From Mesohalobacter halotolerans (GTDB lineage: Bacteria; Bacteroidota; Bacteroidia; Flavobacteriales; Flavobacteriaceae): DNA of 64,000 nt. The notes below the pieces were generated by a model. The model saw only the letters and a list, made by a program, of their open reading frames with translations. It had not been told where the DNA came from and did not search any database. The position numbers and the translations under genes were made by a program. Where the stretch lies: assembly GCF_006120725.1 (NCBI RefSeq), contig NZ_SWMU01000004.1, positions 62,001-126,000 on the forward strand. Direction: 5' to 3'. Positions 27,870 to 37,403 of this stretch are shown here, one piece after another; position 1 is the stretch's first letter; every line of letters begins with the position of its first letter.

Positions 27870-30800
27870 ATATCCTTTTTTTATAAGTATAGCAATGGTG
27901 TTACTTTGGTCTTGCAAAGAAAAAAACGATGTAGTTTTTAGAACTGTATCTGCTGAAAAGACAAATATTAGTTTTACCAATCAAGTCACACCAACTGAAG
28001 ATGTCAATATCTTAGACTACATGTATTTTTATAATGGCGGTGGTGTTGCTGTTGGTGACATTAACAATGATAGTCTACCTGATATTTTCTTTTCCGGCAA
28101 TCAAGTTAAAAATAAATTATATTTAAATCAAGGTGACCTAAAATTTAAAGATATTTCAAATAAAGCCAATATTGAAGGCAACAGTTCCTGGAATACCGGT
28201 GCTGTTATGGGAGATGTTAATGGCGATGGTCTCTTAGATATTTATGTTTGTGCTGTTGTTGGACTTAATGGATTCAGTGGGTATAATGAATTATTCATTA
28301 ATAATGGTGATGAAACTTTTACAGAATCTGCTGCAGAATATGGATTGGATTTTGATACCTATAGTTCATCAGCTGCTTTTTTAGATTATGACAAAGATGG
28401 CGACCTGGATCTTTATTTACTTAACCATGCAACACATACACCAGAATCATACGGTAAAGTAGAAGTACGCTATAAGAGAGATTATCAAACAGGAGATAAA
28501 TTGTTGAGAAATGACAATGGTAAATTTGTAGACGTCAGTGAAGAAGCTGGGATTTTTGGAGGTGTAAATGGATATGGCTTAGGGATTTCTGTTGCAGACT
28601 TTAATCAAGATGGTTTTCCGGATATCTATATAGGAAACGATTTTCACGAAGATGATTATTATTACATTAATAATGGAGACGGGACTTTTTCAAACAAACT
28701 CATGTCTTCATTTGGGCACACCTCACGCTTTTCTATGGGAAGCGATGTCAGTGATATTAACCACGATGGTTTACCTGATTTACTGTCTTTAGATATGCTT
28801 CCTGAAAATGAAAAAGTTCTAAAGTCTTCTGTCGATGATGAAGATTACCAACTGGAAAAAATCAGAATTGAAAATTATGGATATTACAACCAGTACTCAA
28901 GAAATATGCTCCAAATCAACCAAAAAAATGGTGATTTTAAAGAAATTGGGCTTTTAAGTGGTGTTGCCGCTACAGACTGGAGTTGGAGTGCTTTATTTGC
29001 AGATTTTAATCAAGATGGAGAACAAGACCTGTACATCACAAATGGAATTATAAGAAGACCTAACGACTTAGATTACATCAATTTTATATCAAGTGATCAG
29101 ATTAAAAATAAAATTGATAAAACCAATTTAGTTGATCAAAAAGCATTATCTAAAATGCCCTCTGGAAAAGTAGCTAACTACATCTTTAAAGGAAATGGTG
29201 ATCTCACTTTTGAAAATAAATCTCAATCCTGGGTAGATCACAATAAAGCCAATGTCTCAACCGCAATGGCATTAGGTGACTTAGACAACGATGGTGATCT
29301 AGACATTGTCATAAACAACCTGAATGAAACGGCTAGCATTTTAGAAAACCAAACTAATTCAAAATCCAGATATCTAAAAGTAAATCTACTTTACCCAAAA
29401 CCCAACACATCTGCTATTGGTGCTAAAGTTTATGCCTATACAGACAATAAATTGCAATTCAAAGAAAATTACACTTGCAGAGGTTATCAAGCTTCTTCAG
29501 AGCCTATGATTCATTTTGGCTTTGGCGATAGTAAAAAAATTGATTCTTTAAAAATTATTTGGCCCGATAATACCTATCAAATTATAAAAGACTTACCTAC
29601 AAACCAGACGATTACTGTTAAACCTAACCATACTATTCCAGTAAAAAATCAAAGTAAAGAAACCAAAACTATTTTTAGTAAAGTTGAAGGTAACTTAGGT
29701 ATAGACTTCACTCACACTGAAGATAGCTATAAAGATTTTGCCAGACATAAATTGATTCCTTATCAATTATCCAACAAAGGGCCGGCTGTTGCTATTGGTG
29801 ATTTAAACAATGATGGCAAAAAAGATATTTTTTTTGGTGGCTCAAAATTTAAGAGGTCTCATGTTTATATTCAAAGAGATACAAGTTATGTATCTAAAGA
29901 ATTCAACAACATTCTGAAAGATTCTATAAAAGAAGAAGTTTCTGCTGCCATAGATGACTTTAACAATGATGGTAAAAACGAATTGTTTGTAGGCTCTGCT
30001 GGGAATGATTTTCAACCACCATCAAAACCATTATTAGATAGCTATTATACGTTGAAAGATACCACTTTTGTTAAGGAAAGCACACCAGAATTATACAATA
30101 ATAATTCAACCCTAGAACCTTACGACTTTGACGAAGACGGAGATTTAGATATTTTTGTTGGGAATTACACGATTACCAACGATTTTGGAAATATACCAGA
30201 TTCCTATATTTTGGTCAATGACAAAGGCATATTTTCAGTGCTTGACCCCAATCCATTTGAAAAACTTGGTATGGTGACCGATGCAGTTTGGGAAGATTTT
30301 GATAGTGATGGGCTAAAAGATTTGATAGTCATCGGCGAATGGATGAGTCCTAAATTGTTTAAAAACAACGGTAAAAATTTTGAGGAAGTCAATTTACCAG
30401 GAGACCTCAACGGGCTTTGGCAAGCCATTCAGCCTTTTGATATAGATAATGACGGCGATACCGATTATATTCTGGGCAATTGGGGTACTAATACAAAATT
30501 TTCAGCATCAGACGACTATCCCATGAAAATGTATTATGCTGATTTTGATAATAACGGCCAAACCGAAACAATTGTGTGTACCGCTAAAGACGGCAATTAT
30601 TACCCTATTGCCGGTTTAGATGAGTTAGCAAGTCAACTGGTGTTTTTAAAGAAAAAGTTTACTACTTATAAGTCATTTGCCGGTCAGTCTATCGAAAGTG
30701 TTTTAAGTAAAAATATGATAGATAAAGCAAAAGTATTAGAAGTAAATGAACTCAAATCGGGCTATCTTGCAAACGATGATGGTCAATTTAAATTTATGCC

Positions 30801-31101
30801 TTTTAAAAATATTTTACAAGTTGCACCAGTGACATCCTTTTTGAAGTATGATTTTAACAACAATGGTAGTAATAGCATACTTTTAGGTGGTAATTACTTT
30901 GGCTTAACCCCTTATCACGGAAGGTTGGACGCTTTTTCCGGTGCTTTGATTAATGACATTAATTCAATAAATTTAGGCCCAAAAATAGGTCTAAATTTCT
31001 TAAAAAAAGAAATAAGGCATTTAAGTATTATTAAGATGGATAAAAAATCTTACCTTATGGTAACAACAAATAACAATAAAGTTGAAATTTATAAATTTTA
31101 A
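27832..31101 (+). CDS. FG-GAP/VCBS-repeat lipoprotein with ASPIC/UnbV domain (copy 2)
   Basis: The 1089-residue protein has the same plan as its neighbour: lipoprotein signal (MVLLWSC), FG-GAP blocks with DVNGDGLLDIYV-type calcium loops, an ASPIC/UnbV domain at about 510-580 (CRGYQASSEPMIHFGFG, IIWPDN), and more repeats. The two proteins are clear paralogues from an old tandem duplication, with low but collinear similarity. The start at 27832 overlaps copy 1 by 38 bases; ATG 27835 is an alternative. The haloperoxidase-like gene follows after 5 bases. No function is known; a partner or scaffold role for the SusCD or haloperoxidase neighbours is inference. Confidence 0.88.
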   Translation: MMINPRFLNLITKYPFFISIAMVLLWSCKEKNDVVFRTVSAEKTNISFTNQVTPTEDVNILDYMYFYNGGGVAVGDINNDSLPDIFFSGNQVKNKLYLNQGDLKFKDISNKANIEGNSSWNTGAVMGDVNGDGLLDIYVCAVVGLNGFSGYNELFINNGDETFTESAAEYGLDFDTYSSSAAFLDYDKDGDLDLYLLNHATHTPESYGKVEVRYKRDYQTGDKLLRNDNGKFVDVSEEAGIFGGVNGYGLGISVADFNQDGFPDIYIGNDFHEDDYYYINNGDGTFSNKLMSSFGHTSRFSMGSDVSDINHDGLPDLLSLDMLPENEKVLKSSVDDEDYQLEKIRIENYGYYNQYSRNMLQINQKNGDFKEIGLLSGVAATDWSWSALFADFNQDGEQDLYITNGIIRRPNDLDYINFISSDQIKNKIDKTNLVDQKALSKMPSGKVANYIFKGNGDLTFENKSQSWVDHNKANVSTAMALGDLDNDGDLDIVINNLNETASILENQTNSKSRYLKVNLLYPKPNTSAIGAKVYAYTDNKLQFKENYTCRGYQASSEPMIHFGFGDSKKIDSLKIIWPDNTYQIIKDLPTNQTITVKPNHTIPVKNQSKETKTIFSKVEGNLGIDFTHTEDSYKDFARHKLIPYQLSNKGPAVAIGDLNNDGKKDIFFGGSKFKRSHVYIQRDTSYVSKEFNNILKDSIKEEVSAAIDDFNNDGKNELFVGSAGNDFQPPSKPLLDSYYTLKDTTFVKESTPELYNNNSTLEPYDFDEDGDLDIFVGNYTITNDFGNIPDSYILVNDKGIFSVLDPNPFEKLGMVTDAVWEDFDSDGLKDLIVIGEWMSPKLFKNNGKNFEEVNLPGDLNGLWQAIQPFDIDNDGDTDYILGNWGTNTKFSASDDYPMKMYYADFDNNGQTETIVCTAKDGNYYPIAGLDELASQLVFLKKKFTTYKSFAGQSIESVLSKNMIDKAKVLEVNELKSGYLANDDGQFKFMPFKNILQVAPVTSFLKYDFNNNGSNSILLGGNYFGLTPYHGRLDAFSGALINDINSINLGPKIGLNFLKKEIRHLSIIKMDKKSYLMVTTNNNKVEIYKF

Positions 31102-31106
31102 ATGTA

Positions 31107-32450
31107 ATGTATAAAACAGGTAAATTTATTACCCACTCGGTTATCATTTTTTTGATTGTTTTGGCAAGCTCATGTCAAAAAAAAGAGCCTATTGTCATCA
31201 CGCCAGATCATTTTCACAAGTCTATTGATAAGGTTGTAGATATTATGGTGCATGATATTTTCTCACCACCTGTTGCCAGTCGTGTATTTGTATACCCTAA
31301 CATTGCTGCTTATGAAATTATCTCACTAAAAGAGGGAAAATTTAAATCTTTAAGCAATCAACTTAACGGGTTTCAAAACATCCCTAAGCCAAATAATCCA
31401 GAAGATATCAACTATGAACTTTCAGCCTTAATTGCCCATATGGATTTAAGTAAAAAGCTTATTTTTTCTGAAGCAATGATGGAAAGTTTTAGAGACAGTC
31501 TATACCTCAAGTTGGAAGACCAAAATAAAACGGTTTTCGAAAACTCAAAAGACTATGCCCTGCAGGTGTCAGAACATATTTCACAATGGATGGATAAGGA
31601 TAACTACAAAGAAACGAGAACCATGTCTAAATACAGTATAGACACAGAAGATATTTCAAAATGGCAACCTACACCACCTGCTTATATGGATGGTATAGAG
31701 CCGCACTGGAACAAAATAAGACCTCTGGTTTTAGATTCTGCCAGTCAGTTTAAACCCGCTCCACCTCCTGAATTTTCAATGGAAGAAGGCACAGATTTTT
31801 ATAAAGAAGTAAGAGAAGTCTATGACATCAGTAATAAAATCACCAAAGATGGAGATGATTCTGAAGAAATTGAAATCGCTCAGTTTTGGGACTGTAACCC
31901 TTATGTATCAGTAACAAGAGGACATTTAATGTTTGCTACAAAAAAAATAACCCCAGGTGCACATTGGATTGGAATTACCAAAATAGCGTCTAAAAAAAGT
32001 AATTACAATATAGCCGAAACACTTCATGCTTATACCCTCACCTCTATTGCAATTTTTGATGCCTTTATCAGTTGCTGGGATGAAAAATACCGAAGCGATT
32101 TAGTAAGACCAGAAACACTAATAAATAAATATTTTAATGACAACTGGAAACCCATTTTACAAACGCCTCCATTTCCAGAATATACCAGTGGGCATTCTGT
32201 GGTTTCTAATGCTGCCTCAATAGCGCTAACTGATATATTCGGCGAGAATTTTCAATTCGATGATGATACTGAAGTTAAATACGGCCTACCAGTGCGAAGT
32301 TTTGACTCTTTTAAAGACGCAGCAGCAGAAGCAACAATCAGTAGAATGTATGGTGGCATTCACTACAGAGTTGCAGTAGAAGTTGGGGCGACACAAGGCA
32401 TAGATCTTGGTAATTATGTCATTGAAAACATCCAAACTATAAATGAATAA
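31107..32450 (+). CDS. Vanadium-dependent haloperoxidase/PAP2-superfamily lipoprotein
   Basis: The 447-residue protein has a lipobox (VLASSC23) and the three vanadate/phosphate-binding motifs of the family: K327 and R334 (KYRSDLVR), S361-G362-H363 (YTSGHS) and R413 with H419 (RMYGGIH). Spacing (K+7=R, R+6=H) equals that of fungal vanadium chloroperoxidase. Such enzymes oxidise halides with peroxide; the same fold also gives acid phosphatases, so halide use is not certain. It is probably tethered to the envelope. It lies 5 bases after the second FG-GAP gene and overlaps the next gene by 8 bases, so it is part of a tight operon. Confidence 0.88.
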   Translation: MYKTGKFITHSVIIFLIVLASSCQKKEPIVITPDHFHKSIDKVVDIMVHDIFSPPVASRVFVYPNIAAYEIISLKEGKFKSLSNQLNGFQNIPKPNNPEDINYELSALIAHMDLSKKLIFSEAMMESFRDSLYLKLEDQNKTVFENSKDYALQVSEHISQWMDKDNYKETRTMSKYSIDTEDISKWQPTPPAYMDGIEPHWNKIRPLVLDSASQFKPAPPPEFSMEEGTDFYKEVREVYDISNKITKDGDDSEEIEIAQFWDCNPYVSVTRGHLMFATKKITPGAHWIGITKIASKKSNYNIAETLHAYTLTSIAIFDAFISCWDEKYRSDLVRPETLINKYFNDNWKPILQTPPFPEYTSGHSVVSNAASIALTDIFGENFQFDDDTEVKYGLPVRSFDSFKDAAAEATISRMYGGIHYRVAVEVGATQGIDLGNYVIENIQTINE

Positions 32451-33345
32451 AAAGATTCTGCGGTATTTTACATTAACTGCTTTAATTGCTGTTATAGTTT
32501 TAGGTGTTTGGTATTTTACAAAACCTTATGACTATAGGGTTACTTTTGAGTCCAAAACTTTACCCGGCACAATAAATCAATCATTAAAATTATGGGTAAA
32601 GTCCTTAGATAACTCAAAAATTATTGAAAGCAATTCTTTAAACAACATCAAGCAAAATTTTAATTATAACGATGATTCTTATACTTATAATTGGATACTT
32701 GATAACAAACATGATTCTTTAACTAAAGTTACCGTGAATATCACTGGTTCTAAAAGCAATATTTCTAATAGAATATCCCATATCTTTAAAAACACTAAAC
32801 TAAAACAGAGATCTAAAGACAATATTCACGATTTTATGACTTTGCTTCAAAGCCACTTAGAGAGTCATGATGTAAAAATTATTGGAGAAGCAGTGTCTCC
32901 GGAAGTGTATTGCGCATACCTTTCGTTTCAAACAGAGCAAATGCTAAAGGCCAATGAGATGATGAAAAGTTACAACTATTTAAGTACAGAACTTCTTAAA
33001 AACAAAATTGAATTGCAGGGCAATCCTATGGTAGAAATCACAAAATGGGATAAGAAAAAAGATAGTATCTATTTTAATTTTTGTTTTCCAATTGTAGAGA
33101 TAGACAGCTTGCCAAAGCATCCCAAGATCAAGTATAAAACAATAAAGTCTCAGAAATCAATTAAAGCCATTTACCATGGCAATTATATTTCTTCAGATAG
33201 AGCGTGGTATAAATTATTACATTATGCTGAAAAGAAGAATATAGAACTAAACAGCAAGCCCATTGAAGTTTTTCATAATAATCCAATGTATGGAAGAGAA
33301 GACAGAAATTGGAAAACAGAAATCTACATGCCAATCAAAGAATAA
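32443..33345 (+). CDS. Membrane-anchored protein with GyrI-like effector-binding domain
   Basis: The 300-residue protein has one N-terminal membrane segment (about 8-25), a middle part resembling the SRPBCC/polyketide-cyclase fold often paired with this family, and a C-terminal GyrI-like domain recognisable at AIYHGNYISSDRAWYKLL and the end NWKTEIYMPIK. GyrI-like domains bind small hydrophobic or drug-like molecules; this one has no DNA-binding part. Its ATG lies inside the end of the haloperoxidase gene (8-base overlap), implying coupled translation. A role in binding a substrate or product of that enzyme is inference. Confidence 0.75.
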   Translation: MNKKILRYFTLTALIAVIVLGVWYFTKPYDYRVTFESKTLPGTINQSLKLWVKSLDNSKIIESNSLNNIKQNFNYNDDSYTYNWILDNKHDSLTKVTVNITGSKSNISNRISHIFKNTKLKQRSKDNIHDFMTLLQSHLESHDVKIIGEAVSPEVYCAYLSFQTEQMLKANEMMKSYNYLSTELLKNKIELQGNPMVEITKWDKKKDSIYFNFCFPIVEIDSLPKHPKIKYKTIKSQKSIKAIYHGNYISSDRAWYKLLHYAEKKNIELNSKPIEVFHNNPMYGREDRNWKTEIYMPIKE

Positions 33346-33369
33346 ATCTTTAAGATTAACAAGTGACAC

Positions 33370-33400
33370 TTTGTCAGAAACTCAAGACCTCGTATCTTTG
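33370..33400 (+). promoter_or_regulatory. Promoter of the miaB-secG operon
   Basis: A -33 TTTG (33370-33373) and a -7 TATCTTTG (33393-33400) are 19 bases apart, a full match to the Bacteroidetes sigma factor consensus. The start codon of miaB lies 20 bases downstream of the -7 box. Confidence 0.75.
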
Positions 33401-33420
33401 CAAAAATCCAAAAGCCACAC

Positions 33421-34866
33421 ATGGAAAAGATTATTGATGAAACCAAGCAAGGCGAAACTTTAGTAAAGTCTAAAGACAAGAGAAATACCAAAAATTTATA
33501 CATTGAAAGTTATGGCTGTCAAATGAATTTTAGCGACAGCGAAATCGTCGCCTCTATTCTTTCAGAAAATGGCTATAACACCACTCAAACCTTAGAAGAT
33601 GCCGATTTAGTATTGGTCAATACTTGTTCTATTCGCGACAAAGCAGAGCAAACTGTAAGAAAACGCTTAGAAAAATTTAATGCCGTCAAAAAACACAACA
33701 ATCAAATGAAAGTTGGTGTGCTTGGCTGTATGGCTGAACGCCTGAAAAGTAAATTTCTAGAAGAAGAAAAAATTGTTGACCTTGTCGTAGGTCCGGATGC
33801 TTATAAAGATTTACCCAATTTATTAGAAGAGGTAGAAGGTGGTCAAAGTGCCGTCAATGTGATTTTATCCAAAGAAGAAACCTACGCCGATGTATCACCG
33901 GTAAGGTTACGGAGCAATGGCATATCGGCGTTTGTATCCATCACAAGAGGCTGTGATAATATGTGTACATTCTGTGTAGTGCCATTTACACGTGGCCGTG
34001 AACGTTCTCGTGACCCGCAAAGTATTATCGAGGAAGTTAACGATTTATGGAACAAAGGCTACAAAGAAATTACCTTACTCGGCCAAAATGTGGATAGCTA
34101 TTTATGGTATGGCGGTGGACTGAAAAAGGATTTTAAGAAAGCTAGCCCGATGCAGCAAGCTACAGCCGTCAATTTTGCTAAACTTTTGGACATGGTTGCT
34201 CAAGCTCAGCCCAAAATGCGTATTCGTTTCTCAACATCCAATCCGCAAGACATGACTATGGATGTCATAGAAAGCATGGCAAAACATAAGAACATTTGTA
34301 ACTATATTCATCTACCAGTACAAAGTGGAAGTAATAGAATATTAAAAGCCATGAATCGCTTACATACGCGAGAAGAATATATCAACCTGATAGATAATAT
34401 CAGAAAAATTATTCCTGATTGTGGTATATCTCAAGACATGATTGCTGGTTTTCCAACAGAAACAGAAGAAGACCACCAAGACACACTATCACTAATGGAA
34501 TATGTTAAATACGATTTTGGTTTTATGTTTGCATACTCTGAACGACCTGGCACGATGGCTGAAAGAAAACTTGAAGACGATGTCCCGGAAAAGGTCAAAA
34601 AAAGACGATTACAAGAAATTATAGCTCTTCAACAAAAACACTCTTTATATCGTACACAACAACACCTTGGAAAAGTCGAAGAAATCTTGATTGAAAAGGA
34701 GTCTAAGAAATCAGACCAGCATTGGGCAGGACGTAATACCCAAAACACCATGGTCGTTTTCCCAAAAGAAAATTATAAAATTGGTGATTTTGTAATGGTT
34801 AAAATTAATGATTGCACAAGTGCAACATTATTAGGTGAAGCTGTTGGTTATTCAAAAAATCAATAA
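33421..34866 (+). CDS. miaB: tRNA-2-methylthio-N6-dimethylallyladenosine synthase
   Basis: The 481-residue radical SAM enzyme adds the methylthio group to i6A37 in tRNAs reading U-starting codons. The N-terminal cluster cysteines are C33, C69 and C103; the radical SAM cluster is C178, C182, C185 ([10 protein letters not shown]). A C-terminal TRAM domain ends the protein. The sequence [14 protein letters not shown] and [10 protein letters not shown] are those of MiaB rather than RimO or MtaB. It starts the operon with the regulator, lptE and secG; the next gene begins 3 bases after its stop. Confidence 0.96.
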   Translation: MEKIIDETKQGETLVKSKDKRNTKNLYIESYGCQMNFSDSEIVASILSENGYNTTQTLEDADLVLVNTCSIRDKAEQTVRKRLEKFNAVKKHNNQMKVGVLGCMAERLKSKFLEEEKIVDLVVGPDAYKDLPNLLEEVEGGQSAVNVILSKEETYADVSPVRLRSNGISAFVSITRGCDNMCTFCVVPFTRGRERSRDPQSIIEEVNDLWNKGYKEITLLGQNVDSYLWYGGGLKKDFKKASPMQQATAVNFAKLLDMVAQAQPKMRIRFSTSNPQDMTMDVIESMAKHKNICNYIHLPVQSGSNRILKAMNRLHTREEYINLIDNIRKIIPDCGISQDMIAGFPTETEEDHQDTLSLMEYVKYDFGFMFAYSERPGTMAERKLEDDVPEKVKKRRLQEIIALQQKHSLYRTQQHLGKVEEILIEKESKKSDQHWAGRNTQNTMVVFPKENYKIGDFVMVKINDCTSATLLGEAVGYSKNQ

Positions 34867-34869
34867 AAC

Positions 34870-36153
34870 ATGGAGACTGTTCAAGCTATCAAACAACGTT
34901 TTGAAATCATTGGTAACGATGAAGGTCTTAATCGTGCAATTGAAAAATCAATTCGTGTTGCTCCGACTGATATTTCGGTTTTAGTCACTGGCGAAAGCGG
35001 TGTGGGTAAAGAGAGTTTACCTAAAATCATTCATTCGCTTTCACATCGTAAACATAGCAAATATATTGCTGTTAATTGTGGTGCTATTCCGGAAGGCACC
35101 ATAGACAGTGAACTATTTGGTCACGAGAAAGGTGCATTTACCGGCGCTAGTCAGTCTCGTGATGGTTATTTTCAAGAAGCTGATGGCGGAACCATCTTTC
35201 TGGATGAAGTTGGTGAATTGCCCTTAACAACTCAAGTTAGATTATTAAGGGTTTTAGAAAATGGTGAATTTTTAAAAGTTGGCTCCTCAAAAGTGCAAAA
35301 AACCAATGTCAGAATTGTAGCTGCGACAAATGTCAACATGACTGAAGCCATTAAAAAAGAAAAATTTAGAGAAGATTTATATTATCGTTTAAGCACTGTA
35401 GAAATCCACTTACCGCCACTTAGGGAGCGCAAAGATGATATTCATCTCTTATTCAGAAAATTTGCTTCCGATTTTGCACTGAAATACAAAATGCCAACCC
35501 TAAGGTTGACAGATGATGCTGTAAAACAACTCCTCAATTGCAGATGGCAAGGTAATATTAGACAATTAAGAAACGTAACGGAGCAACTCTCAGTCTTAGA
35601 AACCAATCGCGAGGTTGATGCTCAAACTTTATTTCAATATTTACCGGATTCTGGAAACAATTTACCTTCAGTAGTTGAACAGAAAAATGATAACGCTGAC
35701 TTCAGTAACGAAAGAGAAATTTTATACAAAGTTTTGTTTGATATGAAACGCGACCTTGGTGATTTAAAAAAATTGACTTTAGAACTCATAAAGTCTGATG
35801 ATAATACAGAGGTAAAAAAAGAAAACCAAAATCTCATTAATAAGATTTATGGTAAAAATGAAGAAGACTTTGAAACCAGTGATACCGAAAGAAACCTCAC
35901 TGACGAACAAGAACTAGAAATCCTGCAAGTACCCGAAAAAAAGCCAACTCAAGCTTTAGAACCACATCAAGACAATTATGATTTTGCTGAAGATATTGAG
36001 GAAGAAGAAACCTTATCTTTACAGGATAAAGAATTAGAACTCATTAAAAAATCACTTGAACGCCATCAAGGCAGACGAAAACCAGCGGCTGAAGAACTCG
36101 GTATCAGCGAACGCACCCTTTATCGCAAAATAAAACAGTATGATCTATCATAA
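34870..36153 (+). CDS. Sigma-54-type transcriptional activator without a sensor domain
   Basis: The 427-residue protein begins almost directly with the AAA+ domain: Walker A GESGVGKE at 41-48, GAFTGA at 88-93 (the loop that touches sigma-54), and Walker B IFLDE near 109-113. The C-terminus is a Fis-type helix-turn-helix (GRRKPAAEELGISERTLYRKI). Between them is a long, acidic, low-complexity linker (about 265-380). No receiver, GAF or PAS domain is present, so activity may be set by expression or a partner. The intact GAFTGA implies that it needs sigma-54 (RpoN). It sits between miaB and lptE, an arrangement known in flavobacteria. Confidence 0.9.
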   Translation: METVQAIKQRFEIIGNDEGLNRAIEKSIRVAPTDISVLVTGESGVGKESLPKIIHSLSHRKHSKYIAVNCGAIPEGTIDSELFGHEKGAFTGASQSRDGYFQEADGGTIFLDEVGELPLTTQVRLLRVLENGEFLKVGSSKVQKTNVRIVAATNVNMTEAIKKEKFREDLYYRLSTVEIHLPPLRERKDDIHLLFRKFASDFALKYKMPTLRLTDDAVKQLLNCRWQGNIRQLRNVTEQLSVLETNREVDAQTLFQYLPDSGNNLPSVVEQKNDNADFSNEREILYKVLFDMKRDLGDLKKLTLELIKSDDNTEVKKENQNLINKIYGKNEEDFETSDTERNLTDEQELEILQVPEKKPTQALEPHQDNYDFAEDIEEEETLSLQDKELELIKKSLERHQGRRKPAAEELGISERTLYRKIKQYDLS

Positions 36154-36154
36154 A

Positions 36155-36661
36155 ATGGTTACCAAACTCTGTAAAGTAATAAGTGTTGTCTTGATTGGAT
36201 TCTGCATAGGTTGTGGTGCGTATTCTTTTACGGGTGCAGACACTGGAAATGCCGAAACCTTTCAAGTTAATTTCTTTCAAAATGTTGCTCCTATTGTTGA
36301 ACCAGGCATTGATAGACAATTTACTTTAGCCCTCCAAGATTTGATTCAAAACCAAACTAATCTGGGATTGACCAACTCTAACGGCGACTTAATTTATGAA
36401 GGTGAAATCACGCAATATTATGTCGCTCCTATGACGGCAACGTCTGATGAAAGAGCAGCACAACAACGATTAACTATTGCAGTAAATGTACGTTTTTTCA
36501 ATACTTTAGATACCGAAAAAGATTTTGAAAAAAAATTCTCATTTTATTTTGATTTTGATGCTAACAGCCAATTGGTAGGTTCTGTTAGAGATGAAGCCAT
36601 CAACGAAATATTTTTAAGAATCACACAAGACGTATTTAACGAATCGCTTACAGATTGGTAA
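36155..36661 (+). CDS. lptE: LptE-like lipopolysaccharide-assembly lipoprotein
   Basis: The protein of about 168 residues has a signal peptide with the lipobox GFCIGC, directly followed by GAYSFTGAD, the typical start of Bacteroidetes LptE. In known systems LptE plugs the LptD barrel and helps to place lipopolysaccharide in the outer leaflet. A frame is open from 36140 inside the previous gene, but ATG 36155 leaves 1 base after that stop and gives a better signal peptide. The lptD gene is not in the window. It is followed 3 bases later by the TPR-like gene. Confidence 0.88.
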   Translation: MVTKLCKVISVVLIGFCIGCGAYSFTGADTGNAETFQVNFFQNVAPIVEPGIDRQFTLALQDLIQNQTNLGLTNSNGDLIYEGEITQYYVAPMTATSDERAAQQRLTIAVNVRFFNTLDTEKDFEKKFSFYFDFDANSQLVGSVRDEAINEIFLRITQDVFNESLTDW

Positions 36662-36664
36662 TTT

Positions 36665-37402
36665 ATGGAAATTGGCGAACTCACTTCAAAAATAAAAACC
36701 CCAGAAACCCTTCAAGCCTCTGATGAAATGGAGTTTAAAAAACTAGCTATCAACTACCCTTACTTTCAAGCTGCTCAAGCGCTTCACTTAAAAATACTCC
36801 ATACTGAAGATAGTTTTGAATTTAAACGCTATTTGAGGCTTGCAGCTTTACATACTGCAGACAGACGTATACTTTTTGATTTTATAAATCAAGACCTCGA
36901 AGCACAACAAAAAGCCGTACAGACCATAACAAAGCATCGAGAAAAAAATGATTTAGGCATTTCTGAGGATGAAGCAAAACAGATTAATGACCCTAATCTA
37001 TTTAAAAAAGCGGCACAAAAATCTAAAACTAATAGCGAAAAACACAGTTTTTACGAATGGCTTAACTTAACTAGACTTCAGCCGCTTGAACAAAATCAAG
37101 AGGAGCAAAAACAAAAAACTGATCCAAAAAAACAAAAAAAAGAAGCACTGATTGATAAATTCATAAAAGAAAATCCTAAAATTAAACAAGCAGACAAATC
37201 TGATTCATCAAGCAAAGTTTCAGTAAAGACAAAACCTAGCCAAGAAATGATGACTGAGACTTTGGCTAAAATTTACCTCGAACAAAAAAAATATGAGAAG
37301 GCAATTGAAGCTTATAACATATTAATTTTGAATAATCCCAAAAAAAGTGGTTTCTTTGCAGACCAAATTAAAATGATTAAAACATTACAAGAAAATAAAT
37401 GA
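36665..37402 (+). CDS. Uncharacterised helical, TPR-like protein
   Basis: The 245-residue protein lacks a signal peptide or membrane segment. The first 90 residues are helical (YPYFQAAQALHLKILH), a lysine- and glutamine-rich linker follows (about 140-195), and the last 50 residues look like one tetratricopeptide repeat (TLAKIYLEQKKYEKAIEAYNILI). I recognise it as a gene commonly found between lptE and secG in flavobacteria, without a known function. Position suggests a role in envelope biogenesis or protein export, but that is inference. Confidence 0.75.
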   Translation: MEIGELTSKIKTPETLQASDEMEFKKLAINYPYFQAAQALHLKILHTEDSFEFKRYLRLAALHTADRRILFDFINQDLEAQQKAVQTITKHREKNDLGISEDEAKQINDPNLFKKAAQKSKTNSEKHSFYEWLNLTRLQPLEQNQEEQKQKTDPKKQKKEALIDKFIKENPKIKQADKSDSSSKVSVKTKPSQEMMTETLAKIYLEQKKYEKAIEAYNILILNNPKKSGFFADQIKMIKTLQENK

Positions 37403-37403
37403 T

